From the NCBI RefSeq assembly GCF_019393635.1, contig NC_057862.1:94425159-94489158 (forward strand): DNA of 64,000 nt, read 5' to 3'. This DNA comes from Dromiciops gliroides (taxonomy: Eukaryota; Chordata; Mammalia; Microbiotheria; Microbiotheriidae). The position numbers and the translations under genes are program-made. This document shows, in pieces, positions 1 through 12,362 of the stretch (within the stretch, counting starts at the first letter, position 1; each line of letters starts with the position of its first letter). A model generated the notes under the pieces. The model saw only the letters and a program-made list of their open reading frames with translations, was not told the origin of the DNA and did no database searches.

Positions 1-519
1 CCCTGAGTGAAGGAATTGCTAGACTGACAGGAACTGGAGATATCAATTCTGTCTCCATTGTGAAGATGGGGAGTCTAGGTGGAATGACCTAGTATCCTTG
101 TCTTCCTGTCCCTGCTTCCCACTCCATTGGGTGTCTCCAATTAAGATATATGGCCTTTTCTTTGGGGCTGCCCTTTGAATATGGCAAATAGAATATGGCC
201 TATTAGTGTCAGTATTGGCCAATTCCTCTAATTCTTCTGCAAAGTCCCTTAAGTCTTAGTTTGGACCCTGACAAATGGATTCCATTAAGCATGGTAGTAT
301 GGTTGAAAGAGAACTTAACTGAGAGTTTAGGGATTAGTATGCTCTGCCTTTGGGCAAGTCACTTTGCTTCTAAGGATCTCATTTATTCTTCTATAAATTG
401 AGAAGGCTAAATCAAATCATCTCTAAGGTTCCTCTTGGTCCTGAAATCTTTGGATTCATTTATACTATTTCTCAAAAGAAGAAAGAAAGAAAAAAGTCTT
501 TAGGAAAGAACTCATAGGA
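1..519. other. Intergenic DNA, nothing recognised
   Basis: A weak MIR-like stretch (TTGGGCAAGTCACTTTGC near 352) is the only hint of a feature. Confidence 0.3.
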
Positions 520-715
520 TCAAAGAATTAAGAGCTAGAAGGGACCTTAGAGGTCACTGAGTAAAACCCTTCTTGTTGCTAATGATTGAAACTATAGTTC
601 CTTTGAGATTCACCCACAAGTTGCACAGCTACTAAGGGCTTGAGGTGAGATTTAAATCCAGGTCTTCCTGATTCCACATTCAGCACTCCATCCACTGTGC
701 CATACTGTCTGTCAC
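520..715 (+). mobile_element. MIR/CORE-SINE-like copy
   Basis: AGCTAGAAGGGACCTTAGAG, then TTGCACAGCTACTAAGG and AAATCCAGGTCTTCCTGATT. Diverged but complete in order. Confidence 0.7.
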
Positions 716-1649
716 ATTCTCAGAGGACTAAGGGGTGTGTGGGATGTTGGGAAATTCTGTGGCTGGGAAGGTAATAAACAAGCTTTATTTTCCATTTATG
801 TTAACATCTGCCATTGACAATGTCTTGATCTTGGAGAAAATATAAAAGAGTTGGCACATCAAGGACACAGTGTGAATGAACAAGGAGGCAGAGCTTCCTA
901 CGCAGAGAGGTCTTCCATTCTTTGTCCCAGTGCCTTTGGCTCTGTACAACTGGTGCCATGAAATGGCAGAGATGGATACATTTCAGGGACAGGCTTCAGC
1001 TTGTAATGGAGTTAGCGGTAAATAGCATTTTGGAGAGCTGGGAATCGTTCCGCCAAGTAATTTGTTTTTTAAATAGCTATGTGAGTTTGTCTACAGTGTG
1101 ATTTCCATTCCGCTAGAGCAGAAGGTGGTGTTTCTTTTGTTTATAGTATTAGTGTTATATTATTGTTGATCTCATTGTTCCTATTTGTGACATGTTTACC
1201 TCAGTGGGACAGTCATTGTAGAAGGCAAGTTGGAAGCCAATCTACACACCAAATATGCAGAAGTAAAGAAAAAGGCTCCAATTTCTCCTGCAGAGTGCAT
1301 ATTACTCCTCACTTGGATTGTTAAATTCTAATTATAGGCTGTTGATCCCCGTTAGAACCATTTATAAGCCTAAACACAGTTCTGCAAGGTCCTTTGCTGA
1401 TAGGTGTGTTCAATGCCCATTGTTGTGTAAATGCCACATTTGGGGCCTGGGACAGTTTGGCTTTCTCCAGGAAAGCATTAGAGAAAATGGGTTAAGTATG
1501 ACTAAGGACAGAGCTAGGCAAGAAGGGTTCATCCTCCTCTTGACACATAGTTATTGTAGGATTGTTGGTAGACCCCAGGGACATAGTGGTCCTGGATGTG
1601 ATGACTAAGAAAAAACTAGCTTCAGAAGCTAGTTACTGTTAATTTATTA
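716..1649. other. Unique intergenic DNA
   Basis: No gene or repeat identified. The frame at 1318-1608 shows no similarity to a known family. Confidence 0.3.
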
Positions 1650-1800
1650 ATCCTGAGATTTTAGTTCAATTGATAAAAGAAGGAGATTGAGTCTCTAAGA
1701 GTTGAAGGAATTTCCCCAAGGTCACACTGTCACTGGGAAAGGACAGGAATCCAAGTCTCCTGACTCACAACCAGGTATTCTTTCTTCATTAAAGCCTCAG
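1650..1800 (+). mobile_element. MIR/CORE-SINE-like fragment
   Basis: CCAAGGTCACACTGTCAC and AATCCAAGTCTCCTGACTC. Confidence 0.55.
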
Positions 1801-2114
1801 GGAGTTGTTAGGTACTTACCATCTAGAATGAAACAGTGACATAATAATTACCAGTGTACAGGCCCAATCTCCTAAGAGAGATGAGATCCAAGGATCCTCA
1901 ATAAAACCCCCATTAACAGAAACTCAATTATTTTACCAGCACCATCAATTAACCAGAACTTAGCCTCCACTTTATGGAGTCAAATGACAATAAAATAAGA
2001 TAATATCAAGGATTTAACAGAAAAATCTAAATTCTAGGGTATGTTCTGAAATTAGCCATTATTCAGCCCAGTCACTTTCATGGCTAGAGTATGGTGGGTC
2101 ACATTCAGAGTCAT

Positions 2115-2260
2115 GGATCCAAGGGACTAAAAAATTCTGAATCATAAACTTATAGAACTGTGGAATTGGAAGAAATGGTAGATATCATCCAGTCTACCCC
2201 CATGACAACTTTTCATTTTATAGATAAAAAAGCACAGAGTGAGAGAGTGAACAAAACCCA
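2115..2260 (+). mobile_element. MIR-like fragment
   Basis: TAGATATCATCCAGTCTACC and a TTTCATTTTATAGATAAAAA segment. Confidence 0.5.
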
Positions 2261-2299
2261 GTATCCCACATGAAGGAGCTCAATTGTGGAGATTAGGAC

Positions 2300-3330
2300 G
2301 AAACATTAATATGGATAAGTAAATATAAGGTAAGCTAAGTACCTGAGCTAAGCATTGAAGGAAACTAAGGTGAGGATTGAAGGATGAAGGTGAGGAGAGA
2401 GTGGTTTGCAGGCTTGCAGGTAAACCTATACAAAGATATGGAGGTGGGAGATAGAATATATAATTCAGAGAACAGGAAATAAGTCATTTTAGCTAGAATG
2501 CAGAGTGTGTGCAAGGAAGTAATGTGAAATAAGACTGGTAAGGGGCCTACCTGAAAGTAGATTGTCAAAGGCTTTAAATACTAAGCTGAGAGGGTTGTAT
2601 TTTATCATAAAGGCAATAGAGAACCAATCCACTGAAGATTTCTTTGGGCAGAAAAGTGATATTGTCAGAATTATACTTTATTTCAGCAACTGTGTATAGG
2701 ATATACTGGATAAGGGTAAGATTGGAAGCAGGGAGCCAAAATAGGGAGCTCAGACTAAGAATGGGGCGATAGTAACTGAATTAGGGTGGTAGCAAAAGTA
2801 AAAGAAAAGAAAAATTTGAAAGATTTTTTTGAAGTAGAATTAATCAGATGATAACTGATTAGATATGGGAGTAAGGGATACAGAAGAATTGAGGATAATC
2901 CCTAGACTATAAACCTGGGTGACTGGTAGAATGGAAGTATCCTTAAAAGAAATAGGGATGTTTGGAATAGGAGTATGTTGGGGGGACAGGAAGAGAGATA
3001 ATGAGTTTTGGTTTTGAACATGTTGAATTTGAGATATCTATCTGGACACTCAGGTTCAGATTTCCAGCAGGTAGTCTATGATGAGATTAGAGCTCAGAAG
3101 AGAGGGTAAGGCTAGATCAATAGATTTAAGAGCAATCTTCAAGACAATAATGGAATCTATAGGAGTTAATGAGAGGAGGAGAGAAGAGAGCCAAAAACAA
3201 AAGCCTTGGGGGATACCAAAATTTAGGGAACAGGGGATGAAAATAATGAGACAAATAGGAGGAGAAGAACTAGGAAAGAACAGAGTGCCAAAAGTCAAGG
3301 GAGGACAGAGAACTCAGGGTTAGGACATGA
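2300..3330 (-). mobile_element. Antisense CR1-clade (L2/L3-type) LINE fragment
   Basis: The minus strand keeps reverse-transcriptase-like sequence, including GIPQG followed by a degenerate LLSSLTPID-like run (about 3140-3220). The + strand reads ATAATGAGTTTTGGTTTTGA and AACATGTTGAATTTGAGATA, also seen at 23.41-23.47 kb in the clearer copy. Frameshifted and inactive. Confidence 0.6.
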
Positions 3331-3964
3331 TAAAGTATGCCAAGAGTTATGCAGGGTTAGCTTGGAATTCTAGGCAAAATACTTAATCTCTTGATGCTCT
3401 AGACTACTCTTGAAGACTAGAATTGCAGAACAGATCTCCATTGACTTTGATAGAGGGATTTTCACTAATGGGAGTTCCCAATGTCAATGAAATAATATGT
3501 CCAGTACTCCTTACCACCCACCCCCAAAATTACAAGAATCAAAAAGGATGATCCCCAATGCCTTTGCACATAAGAGGTGCTAAATAAATGTCTCTTTAAT
3601 TGAAATTAACTTTAGAGCTGGAAGGGTCATTGGTTTGCATCTGCTCAAGATCCTTTACTTTTATGGACAAGGGTCACAGAGCCAGACAGTGATAAGACCA
3701 GCATGAAAATTCAAGTTGTCTTCCCCTCAGTTCAGTGGCCTTCCCCTACAGCATGCTTTTTCACTAAATAACAATCTGTCTGGCTCCCACTTTTCCAGAA
3801 TTCTAGTACATTGTAGTGGAATGTGGCTCTGCTGGATAGGGGATGCTCTGCTATATATGCTAGCTTAAGTTCCATATAGCATAAGTAATCATCCCATAAA
3901 TGTTTCCCAAAGAGGTTAAAAAGTATTTGGGATTCTGTAAGGGAGTTCTTGCCCCCAACTTTTC

Positions 3965-4290
3965 CTGTTAGTCAACAAGCAGTTATTAATTGCTGATTAT
4001 GTTCTAGGCACTATGCTAAATACTGGAGATACAAAGAATGGCAAAAACATGGTTTCTGCTCTTAAGGAGCTCATATTTTAATGGGAGAGAAAACATGACA
4101 CACCTATATAATGGTGAGAGGAAGATAATGTCAGAGGAAAGGGGCAAGGGTTCAGAATGGTCTCTTACAGAAGATCAGATGTAAGGTGTCTTAAAGGAAG
4201 CAGGAAGGAGGTTGGGATAAGAGAGGGTATTACAGGCATGGGGGATAGACAGTGAAAAGGCATACATGTGACAGAGGGAGCATCTCCTGT
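3965..4290 (-). mobile_element. L2/CR1-type LINE 3' end, antisense
   Basis: TTCTAGGCACTATGCTAAAT, then TCTTAAGGAGCTCATATTTT and ATTACAGGCATGGGGGATAG, in the order of the LINE 3' region seen at 22.32 kb. Confidence 0.6.
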
Positions 4291-5570
4291 GCCAGACACA
4301 GTCAGTAGGTCACTGTAGTTTTTCTAGAGGATGATGATGCTCTGGAGGGCAACTAGCTCTGTCCTAGCTCTGACCTACCTTTAAATCCTAAAATACTACA
4401 CTAAACTCTGCTATGATTGGCCAAACACAGATAAAGGGGCAATGGTTATGACAGGGCTGTGGGTATTATTTCCTGGTTGAGTTGCAGTTTTTCTTTTTGG
4501 TTTCATTAATTTCCAATTAGAAAAAAAGGTCAAAAGAGAAAAAAGGGGAGGAAAGAAAATGGATCTTTTAAATATATATATATATAATATAAATAATAAG
4601 GATAGTTCACATTTATATAGCATGTCACACTTTATAGAGCTCCTCTCCACCTCACCCCTTTCCTGGCTTTGATAGGATTTATTTGTTTTCCCTTCTTTCC
4701 CACCCCAAATTGGGAAAATACTCAGCACTTGCTCGAGCTGCACTGGGTAGGATTAATGCCCATAAATTGAAGGCAGTCATGTCTATAATCTGAAATCAAT
4801 GGTTTTTAATCAGTGAGGAATCTTTGTAGCAGGCATTGTGGGGCCAGTGCTTTCCTAGGCGTGACCCTGGATACCCCCATGAAGCCCTGAACCCACCTCT
4901 GGTAGATCTTCTTGGCCCAGGTGGAGTCTGCTTCCTCAGCATGAGGAGGTTGCTTCAGTGGAGGAGAAAGGGCACAGGTTGTTATGGCCAAGATTTAAAC
5001 CACGGTTGGAAGGTGAGTGCCAAGCTTTTGCCGCCAGAGGGAGCTGAGAACCCTGGCTTGGGCAGTGGGCTGTGTGCTGTGATCTGAGGTCTGGAGAAAT
5101 GCAAGGTCTCACATGGCCACAGCCTCCAAACAGGGTTGAGGCAGGCAGGCTGGGGACCCTGCACCGAGTTATTCTAGTTGCATTGCCAATACCAAATATG
5201 TCTCAAGACCAACTCTTAAGATTCTCTGAAGCCTGAGGAGGTGGGAAAGAGAAGAATAGGACAGAGGGGGAGATTGAAGAGAAAGGGAGGAGAGAAGAGG
5301 CTGGGCCCCCAAAGGTTTGGGGTTGGGGGGTGGAGGGAAGTTATGGGACTAGGCTGGGACTTTGGAGAGGAATTTCAGAAGCCTTAGTTCCAGGTAGAGA
5401 TTTGGGAGGCCAGCCACAGGGACAGGGGAAATGAGAATGGAATCATATGAAATGGTGGAGATGTGTTTGTACTGTTTGTGTTTATGAAAGATGGGAAGGA
5501 GAGGAGAGGAGAAAAGGACAGGGGAGGGTCCTCAATCTTGGAATGTCAGAGATAGAAAAGTCCTTGGAAG
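4291..5570. other. Intergenic DNA, no gene recognised
   Basis: Mostly unique. A GC-richer part at 4830-5165 has a splice-donor-like AAGGTGAGTGCC at 5010-5021, but no coding support. Short (TA)n at 4573-4590. Confidence 0.3.
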
Positions 5571-5849
5571 CAGCTCAATAGACTGCATGGAATACTAGAC
5601 TTGGAGGTAGGCAGACCTTGGTTCCAAACTCACTGCTGACATATCTCTGAAGTATTTTCATTTCCTGGATAGCCTCAAATGTGGTTCCTTCCAGCTATAT
5701 ACTGATGAGCTTCTAATCTTTATTTTACAAGCTCAGAAATGAAAGATCAGAAATGGAAAGTAACTTGACTAAGATTGCCCAATTCATATTTTTTTCTTCT
5801 ATGGGTTGTTACTCATATTAGCATTTTAAAATTATCTATAATTGAATTA

Positions 5850-6035
5850 TGATGAAAGATTGCTAGAATTGGATGGTTTTCAAAGATCATCTGGTCCAAT
5901 TCCTTCATTTGACAGATTAGGAAATTGAGGCACAATAAAGTAAGGTGATGCCTAAAGTAACAAAGCCAAATCTGGGGCAAAACCAAGCCTGAAACCCAGG
6001 TCTCCTGTCTCCTCCCCTCTGTCTAGTGTTTTGGA
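5850..6035 (+). mobile_element. MIR/CORE-SINE-like copy
   Basis: TCATCTGGTCCAATTCC, GACAGATTAGGAAATTGAGG and AAACCCAGGTCTCCTGTCTC in order. Confidence 0.7.
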
Positions 6036-6182
6036 TGGGCAGAGAAGGGCAGTTTCATTCCCTTGAATACAGGAAAGACCAGATGACATTGTTCCAATTT
6101 CTTCCTCTTACTGCAGGTAGATTTATGCAGACTTTACTCTGAAAGGTTTTTGTCAAGCTCTTGGCACTGGGCACTTTAAAAA

Positions 6183-6378
6183 GAATAATAGCTAACCTTT
6201 ATATAGCACTTATGATGTGCCAGGCACTGTTCTAAGTGCTTTGCCATTATTATCCCCATTTTATAGATGAGGAAACTGAGATTAAGTGACTTGTCCTGGT
6301 CACAGCTAATAAGTTTTGGAGGCCAGATTTGACCTCAGGTATTCCTAACTTTCAGTCCTCTACAACACCTAGCTACCA
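6183..6378 (+). mobile_element. MIR, near full length
   Basis: ATGTGCCAGGCACTGTTCTA, then CCCCATTTTATAGATGAGGA, AACTGAGATTAAGTGACTTG and CACCTAGCTACC. Confidence 0.85.
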
Positions 6379-7384
6379 CAACTTTGACACTGAAGCCCGG
6401 GACTTAGACCTGCCGGCATGCCTGAACAAATAAGGAACTGGAAAGGATCTTTCTTTTCCTCCCCTCTCTATTTTTCCTTTTGGGAGATCAGGAGTTAACC
6501 AAATAAAGGCTTTTGGGACTGGTGTGTATGGTTTTCTTTTGAGAGAAAGGGAATGGAGGAAGTTTTTTTAAAAAATAATTTTCAAACTAAAATAAATCTC
6601 TATACCTTTAATTTGAGCATGGCAGAATTTCAGAGCTGGATTACCTAACCCAACAAGCCTCATTTGAAAGGACTGGAAAAAGTGACTTGATCTGGTTTGT
6701 CTTCATTGTGGCTGGGGTCTGGAGTCTGGTATCTACCTTCCACCTTCCCAAACCCACGTCCTGCCAGGCCCCACTAACTAGGCCATGTCCCTCCTTGTGA
6801 GTCTACTTCTCCTCTTCACTTTTTATGCTATGTGGGAATTTGGGGTATGTATCAAGGGAAGACAAAGCAATTAAAATCAAAATCTCACCAGCCATGTTCC
6901 CTGGATAGTGCCTGAACCTTAGTTTTCTGCCCTTTCTGCAAAGGCAATGGGGGGAGGCGTGCCATGGAGTAGAGGCATGGAACAAGATGCCAGATTCCTG
7001 CTGAGAACGGATAAGGAGAGAAAAGCAGATGACTTCATTAAAGAAATAACTTTTTAGAGGCCTCCTCTTGATATTTGCCTTCTGGGGCATATCCCATGAA
7101 TCCCTCTGGACCTGTGATTTTACTGATACTCAAGAACTCCCTGGTGAAGAAACTCCTCTATCAATGCAGGTTGACACTTTATCTGCAACTTATAGTTTGA
7201 GAATTGCCCAGAGCACTAAGAGGTTAAGTACTTGAGTATGTGTAAGATGTGCCATTTGAACCCAGATCTTTCTATCCATCATACCAGGCTTTGTTGGAAT
7301 TGGTAAACAAAAAACCAAACCAAACCCCCCTCCCAAACAAAACCCGTCTGCATGGCATAAGGTTACAAAAATTACTTTTACCTC

Positions 7385-7570
7385 CATTTTCACCATTTGC
7401 ACAGTCCTGTAACTTTGGCAAAGACCTTACTTCACCAACCCTGTGGAGTAAGTAGTGCAAGTAGTATTTATCATTATCCCCATTTTGCAGACGAGAAACC
7501 TGAGACTGAGATTATTTACCCAAGGTCACAAGGCTAGTGAGGCAGGATTCGAGTCCAAGTCCAGCAGTCC
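7385..7570 (+). mobile_element. MIR
   Basis: ATTATCCCCATTTTGCAGAC, CCAAGGTCACAAGGCTAGTG and GGATTCGAGTCCAAGTCC. Confidence 0.75.
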
Positions 7571-7879
7571 CTTACTACCGATATGTTTCACTGGGACCTC
7601 TTTCACTCGTTTTACCCTCACAACTTCCCTTCCAAGGAGGGAGGACCAGTAAGTATTGTTAGCCTTGTTTTTTAGATCTGAATTTCAAGAAGAAATTATT
7701 TTCTTATGGTCAAAGAGACAGTATTTAGCATATCCAAAACCCCGCTTGCCAGCAAGGGAACTGAGTTGGTTTACTGATATTTATGAATTTCAAGAGAGGG
7801 TCTCACAGAAAAAAGGAAGGAAAGGGGGAGAGGGAAAAAGCAGAGATGGAGAGAGTAGAGAGCGCAGAGGAGGGGAAGG

Positions 7880-8200
7880 AAGAAACGATTAACCACCAGC
7901 GCGGCCCCTCTCTACATCTTTCCACCCGTAGTCCCCTGGACAATTGGTCATTTCATCTACTCGGGTGGCCTGGACCCGTTCTTCCCAGGCCTGCGTTTGC
8001 GCGGCGCCGCCCGCATCCCATGGCCGGCCGCGCCCCTTTGCCGGCCGGAAGGGCCAATGCGGCCTGGCGAATTTCTCATAACCCAGGATACTAGGTGGCA
8101 GTGCTGCTCAGCTAATCAGGGTCGCGAGTCCCGATCACTCCTCTGGAGTATTAATTTACTCCCTCTCCTCGGTCCCTGAAATACGCAGCGAAGTTCATTT
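7880..8200. promoter_or_regulatory. CpG island-like block 32 kb upstream of VAX1
   Basis: Abrupt GC/CpG-rich core at 7990-8070 (GCGCGGCGCCGCCCGC, repeated GGCCGG) in otherwise CpG-poor DNA, with a CCAAT box at 8054-8058. No coding frame here resembles a protein I know. It looks like a promoter or distal regulatory island; the direction of any transcript is unknown. Confidence 0.5.
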
Positions 8201-9484
8201 CCATGTTCCTGAGCGACCCAAACAGCCATTTTCTTCAGAAAAGCCAGAGAGAATACGGGGGGGGGGCGTCATTCTCCTGTCTCTGTTCATCATCCTGAAG
8301 GATGGACACACTGCGCTAAGAGCTGTGACTCTAAGTGTATTTCCCTCCGAGTTAAACTGGGAAATTCAGTTGGGATTAATATTCGTTTTAGGCAGTTGAC
8401 ATTGACCTAGAGAATCATAACACCTTGTATTGGGGTGGCGTGTATTTTTATTCACACGAGCCTGTGAGATTTACAAGCACACTTTTAAAAATCGTGTGGC
8501 AGCTACCTATTACATACAGATTGCTTATTTAGTGTATACGATATACAGTCTATATCTCGTGTATGTTCTTATATTTCTTTATAACACACACATGCATACA
8601 GACACACGCATGGTCATTTATAGCTAAGAAGTGGCATTAAATATTGTGGGATCCAGTAGTTTTTCTAATTTAACTAGGAATCCGTTAACAATAAAATGGG
8701 GTTTAAGATACACTTTTCTCAGCACGGGTGGTACCAGTATACTTGAGACTGAATTTAACCCAGTTGACAGACAGCTCTTAACCCATAATAAATGGTTGTT
8801 GAACAATTGTCGTTGAAACATTAATTCATATCCCCTTAGAATCAATTTCCGGCTCCTTTTCTGGGTGTTGAAGGTGTGTTTGTTCAGCCACTTGTCCCAG
8901 GGGTTCTTATATCTGTGAGATACAGGCAGGCAGGGAAACGGGTACCAGAACTAGAGAGGAGAAATGAATTTATATAGTCTGGTCCACATTCTCCTTCAGG
9001 GAGAAGTGTTGGGGTAGATGATAGTTGTAGGTGTCCAGAATCCTAGAAACTGGTGTAATAGTCTCCGGAAATACTCTCTGGCTCACTTTAAGGCCAGGGC
9101 CTGCCCTTATTAGGGAAATTATCTCTGGGTTGTGATTTTTCCCTCCTTTCCCCTAAGAGGTGCTTTGAAATTAAACAAAATAAAATGACAGCTAGCTGCC
9201 CTTCAGTATTTGAATGCCAGTTACTGTCCCTCCTTTGAAGAACTCACTCTTCAAAATTGCTCTCAGTTGACTCTCAGGGGAAAAAAAAGGTGTGTGTGGG
9301 GGGACCTTCTAAACCACCGTTATGTCATTTGAAACCCTCAATAGCTCCTCTTTATGGGCTTTCTTTATTGTAGAAAGTCAAGGTAATGGTTTTGCTAAAG
9401 AGAGAGCCGCGTCTAATTTCTCCTCACACAGTATGTCTCTTTGATGGCTATTCCGAGGTAAGTGGAAAGCTTCGTCCTAGGGCC

Positions 9485-9486
<2 letters not shown>
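8201..9486. other. Unique intergenic DNA between CpG-rich blocks
   Basis: No gene or transposon recognised. AT-rich sequence at 8430-8620 includes a short CA-rich stretch. Retained unique sequence between two CpG-rich blocks may be regulatory, but nothing specific can be called. Confidence 0.35.

Positions 9487-9539
<53 letters not shown>
9487..9539. repeat. (TG)n microsatellite
   Basis: Uninterrupted TG dinucleotides, about 26 units. Confidence 0.98.
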
Positions 9540-9542
<3 letters not shown>

Positions 9543-9717
9543 AGCGGTAGATTAATGCATTAATCTCGTTTTCTATCCGATTCCACTCTTGGGAGAATAA
9601 ACAAGGTCTCTTGCGGAGACATGTGCAAAATCTGTAAATAGAAGACCATTTGATAAACTTAGACAATTCTAGACTTCCAACATACTGCACAAATAAAACA
9701 CCTGTCCACATGGTTGG

Positions 9718-9719
<2 letters not shown>

Positions 9720-9767
<48 letters not shown>
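9720..9767. repeat. (TG)n microsatellite
   Basis: Uninterrupted TG repeat about 180 bp after the previous one. Confidence 0.98.
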
Positions 9768-9770
<3 letters not shown>

Positions 9771-9859
9771 TTTCTAGATCCCCCAAGAAGAAGGCATCTC
9801 TCTTCCTGAGTGTTGACGTTGCTATCTTTAGGTATATTCCTATTATCCTCACCATCTTA

Positions 9860-11720
9860 GGAGCAAACCGACAAAGCGAGGTGACGACTTCTGGTGCACA
9901 ACCAGTGGAGCCTGTTGGCAGCTGAATCGGCTTTTTCTGACTCTAGGAAATGTCCTTCTCTTAGTAATTTGCCAAGCCAGTTGGCGCCCGCAAATTTTGA
10001 TCTGACGTAGACTCCTCGACCTGGAAAAAGACGATTCCATTTTAAAAGTTCTCTGCAACAAAATATTTGACATGATTCAGTCGTCTGAACGAGAAACTAA
10101 CGAAATCATCCAATATAAGCATTCTGTCCGGGTTCTGTAACCCAGCCTTGGGGGACTGTTTGAGTGCTAACGCATGCAGAACATTTCCCTCTACACCACT
10201 TTGATTTATGTTTATTTGACTTATTAGAACTAATAATTGGGAGTTATAAAACCAAATGCTACCCCGAAATCCTGGGGATTTCCCGCCTCTGGCCTCAAAG
10301 AGAAGAGAGTGCGCATAGGTTCATCTGTGCTCTTCTTCCTCTTCCCCTGCACGGTAGCACTGATCTTGTTGCGGACCTTGTCCCTACGTCTGATGTCCGA
10401 GGGAAGCTAGCTGAGCTTGCAGGCGTTGACGGCGTCGGGTGGTCCTGGGGTGGGCACCGGGAAAGGCACAGCCGTTGCTCACCAGGCCGCGCTGTGATCA
10501 GTTCTCCCCCACCACCCAGTTCAGTGCGGCATCACCTGCCAGATAGACACCTGTGGCCCTGGGCTAGTGGCCTTAGTTGGACACCCTCGCTACCCCTCCC
10601 CCACTTTTTTGCTTCGGTGGGAAGGGGATTGGCCCAGGCTGACATCTCCCTCTCAGTGCATTTACGGAGGGAAACGGAAAAATGCAAAAACAAAGTGTCT
10701 GCGTAACTTTCTTTACTCTCGGGCTTTGCTTCAGGCTCTGTTCCCCCTCCCTGCTATCTGGGAGGGAGTAGTTGGGGAGGAAGGCGCTGCTTGCCGTGTG
10801 GGTGGCTGGGTGGCGGGGTGAGCGTCTTAGAAGGAATTCGGGGCGGTATGTGGAAGGTGTGTGTGTGTGTTGTTTGTGCACCCTGGGAAATGCACTTTCT
10901 TTCCTCTACTCCTCCCCCCCCCGCCCCCCCCCTCGGCTTTGTGCCTCTTAGGAGTTGTGGGCCTGGGGGCCCTGGGAAGAAGCCCGAGAATAGACAGAAA
11001 AGGACCTTTGCAAGTTAGTATCTTTTGGGGGCCTCGGGGTGGGGGTTGGGACTGGGGGGTGGAAGGGCGGAGGGAGGGAGGAGGTCTCTTCGGGTGCCGG
11101 TGCCGGGGGCAGCCCGCCCGCCACTCCTCCCTGCCTCCCAGCCCCCAGAGAAGTTCCTGCGGAGCCCCCACGGCCCGGTCCGCGACGGGATCGGAGCGAC
11201 TGTCCCCGAGGTGAGGGGCGGTCCGCGGTGGAAAGGAGCAGGGGAGGGTACGGATGCCCCCGCTGCCCTTGGCTTCGGGGCTGTGGGAGGGAGGTGTGCT
11301 GGCGGGAGGGTGGGAGGCTGAATGGGCAGTGGGGAAGACTGAAAAAGGCAAGGGAGAGAAGCAAGTCCCTCCAACAGGCCTCTCCTTCTTCCCCCACCCC
11401 CAATCCCCTCGAAAAATCCAGTGAAGTCCATTTAGCAGGCAAGCCTGTCTGGAGGCCGGTCAAACCTTGGAGGGAAGGCTTGACCTCACTGCGGTCAGCC
11501 GAAAAGAAGTCAACAGATTTGGCGAGAGGGAGGGGAGGGTAAAAGGGGTGCAGGGCACCTCTGTTTTTTAAGGTTGTTCTGCTGCGTCCGCGGCCAGAGG
11601 CCTCAAAGAAACAGCAGCTCTAAGCCCTGGGCGCAGTCCAGGGGCGCCGCCTGATGCCCCCAGTCCCCGCCCGCCTCCTCTACCCCTGCGCCAGTATACG
11701 AGCTACAGTAAGGTTATTAC
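9860..11720. promoter_or_regulatory. Large CpG-rich, interspersed-repeat-free block 28-30 kb upstream of VAX1
   Basis: Unique sequence with many retained CpGs, strongest at 10.36-10.52 and 11.08-11.66 kb. A TATAAAA at 10245-10251 follows homeodomain-like TAATAATTGG (10231-10240). Long GC-driven open frames occur on both strands, for example 10164-10706, but none resembles a known protein. I recall a noncoding RNA locus (MIR3663HG) roughly 30 kb upstream of human VAX1; correspondence is only positional and unverified. Confidence 0.5.
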
Positions 11721-12106
11721 TCTCCTCCCACCTCAACAGACCCCACGAGCCCACTCTCCATCCATTCTTCCTCAGCCACTGCCTTCATTTAACAAAACCA
11801 TCCAGGCCAGGGGCCACAGGAAAGCAGCGAACACTGGGATGGGGTTGGGGCTGGGGCCCTGACACTCCCGTGAGTTGGAACAAGGTGTGATTGGGGCTGG
11901 ACTCAGAGAGAAGGAGGAGGAGATATGGCCTTAGGTAGCATGTGGGTGACAGGTCAATGAGAAGAAACCAGGCTGCTTGGTGGTACCTGAGTCTTGAGTT
12001 AGGTAACTCCTTTGCCAAAGCAGAAACACTTTGTACCTCCCCCTCTCCCCCCCCCCATAGCCTGGGGTCTTCCCAACTTTACTTTTTCCTTTCCCAATCT
12101 CCCCAA

Positions 12107-12257
12107 TCTCTCTTCTTCTTCTTCTTCTTCTTCTTCTTCTTCTTCTTCTTCTTCTTCTTCTTCTTCTTCTTCTTCTTCTTCTTCTTCTTCTTCTTCTTCT
12201 TCTTCTCTTCTTCTTCTTCTTCTTCTTCTCTTCTTCTTCATTTTCTCTCTCTCTCTT

Positions 12258-12351
<94 letters not shown>

Positions 12352-12362
12352 TTCCTCCCCCT
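12107..12362. repeat. (CTT)n then (CT)n polypyrimidine tract
   Basis: 133 bases of pure pyrimidine, mostly CTT units (12107-12239), one A at 12240, then 122 bases of pure pyrimidine, mostly CT units. On the opposite strand it is GAA/GA. It generates spurious poly-Ser, poly-Leu, poly-Phe and poly-Glu frames. Confidence 0.98.

Noticed and set aside
4836..5087. 83-codon frame with nearby AAGGTGAGT donor-like word
   Set aside because: No family resemblance and overlapping frames on both strands of equal length.
9432..9457. Possible 26-bp micro-exon (CACACAG acceptor, GAG|GTAAGT donor)
   Set aside because: Splice words alone are too common; no flanking exons or coding sense.
10164..10706. 180-codon + strand frame in the CpG-rich block
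   Set aside because: No resemblance to a known protein, low-stop GC-rich context, no initiation or splice support.
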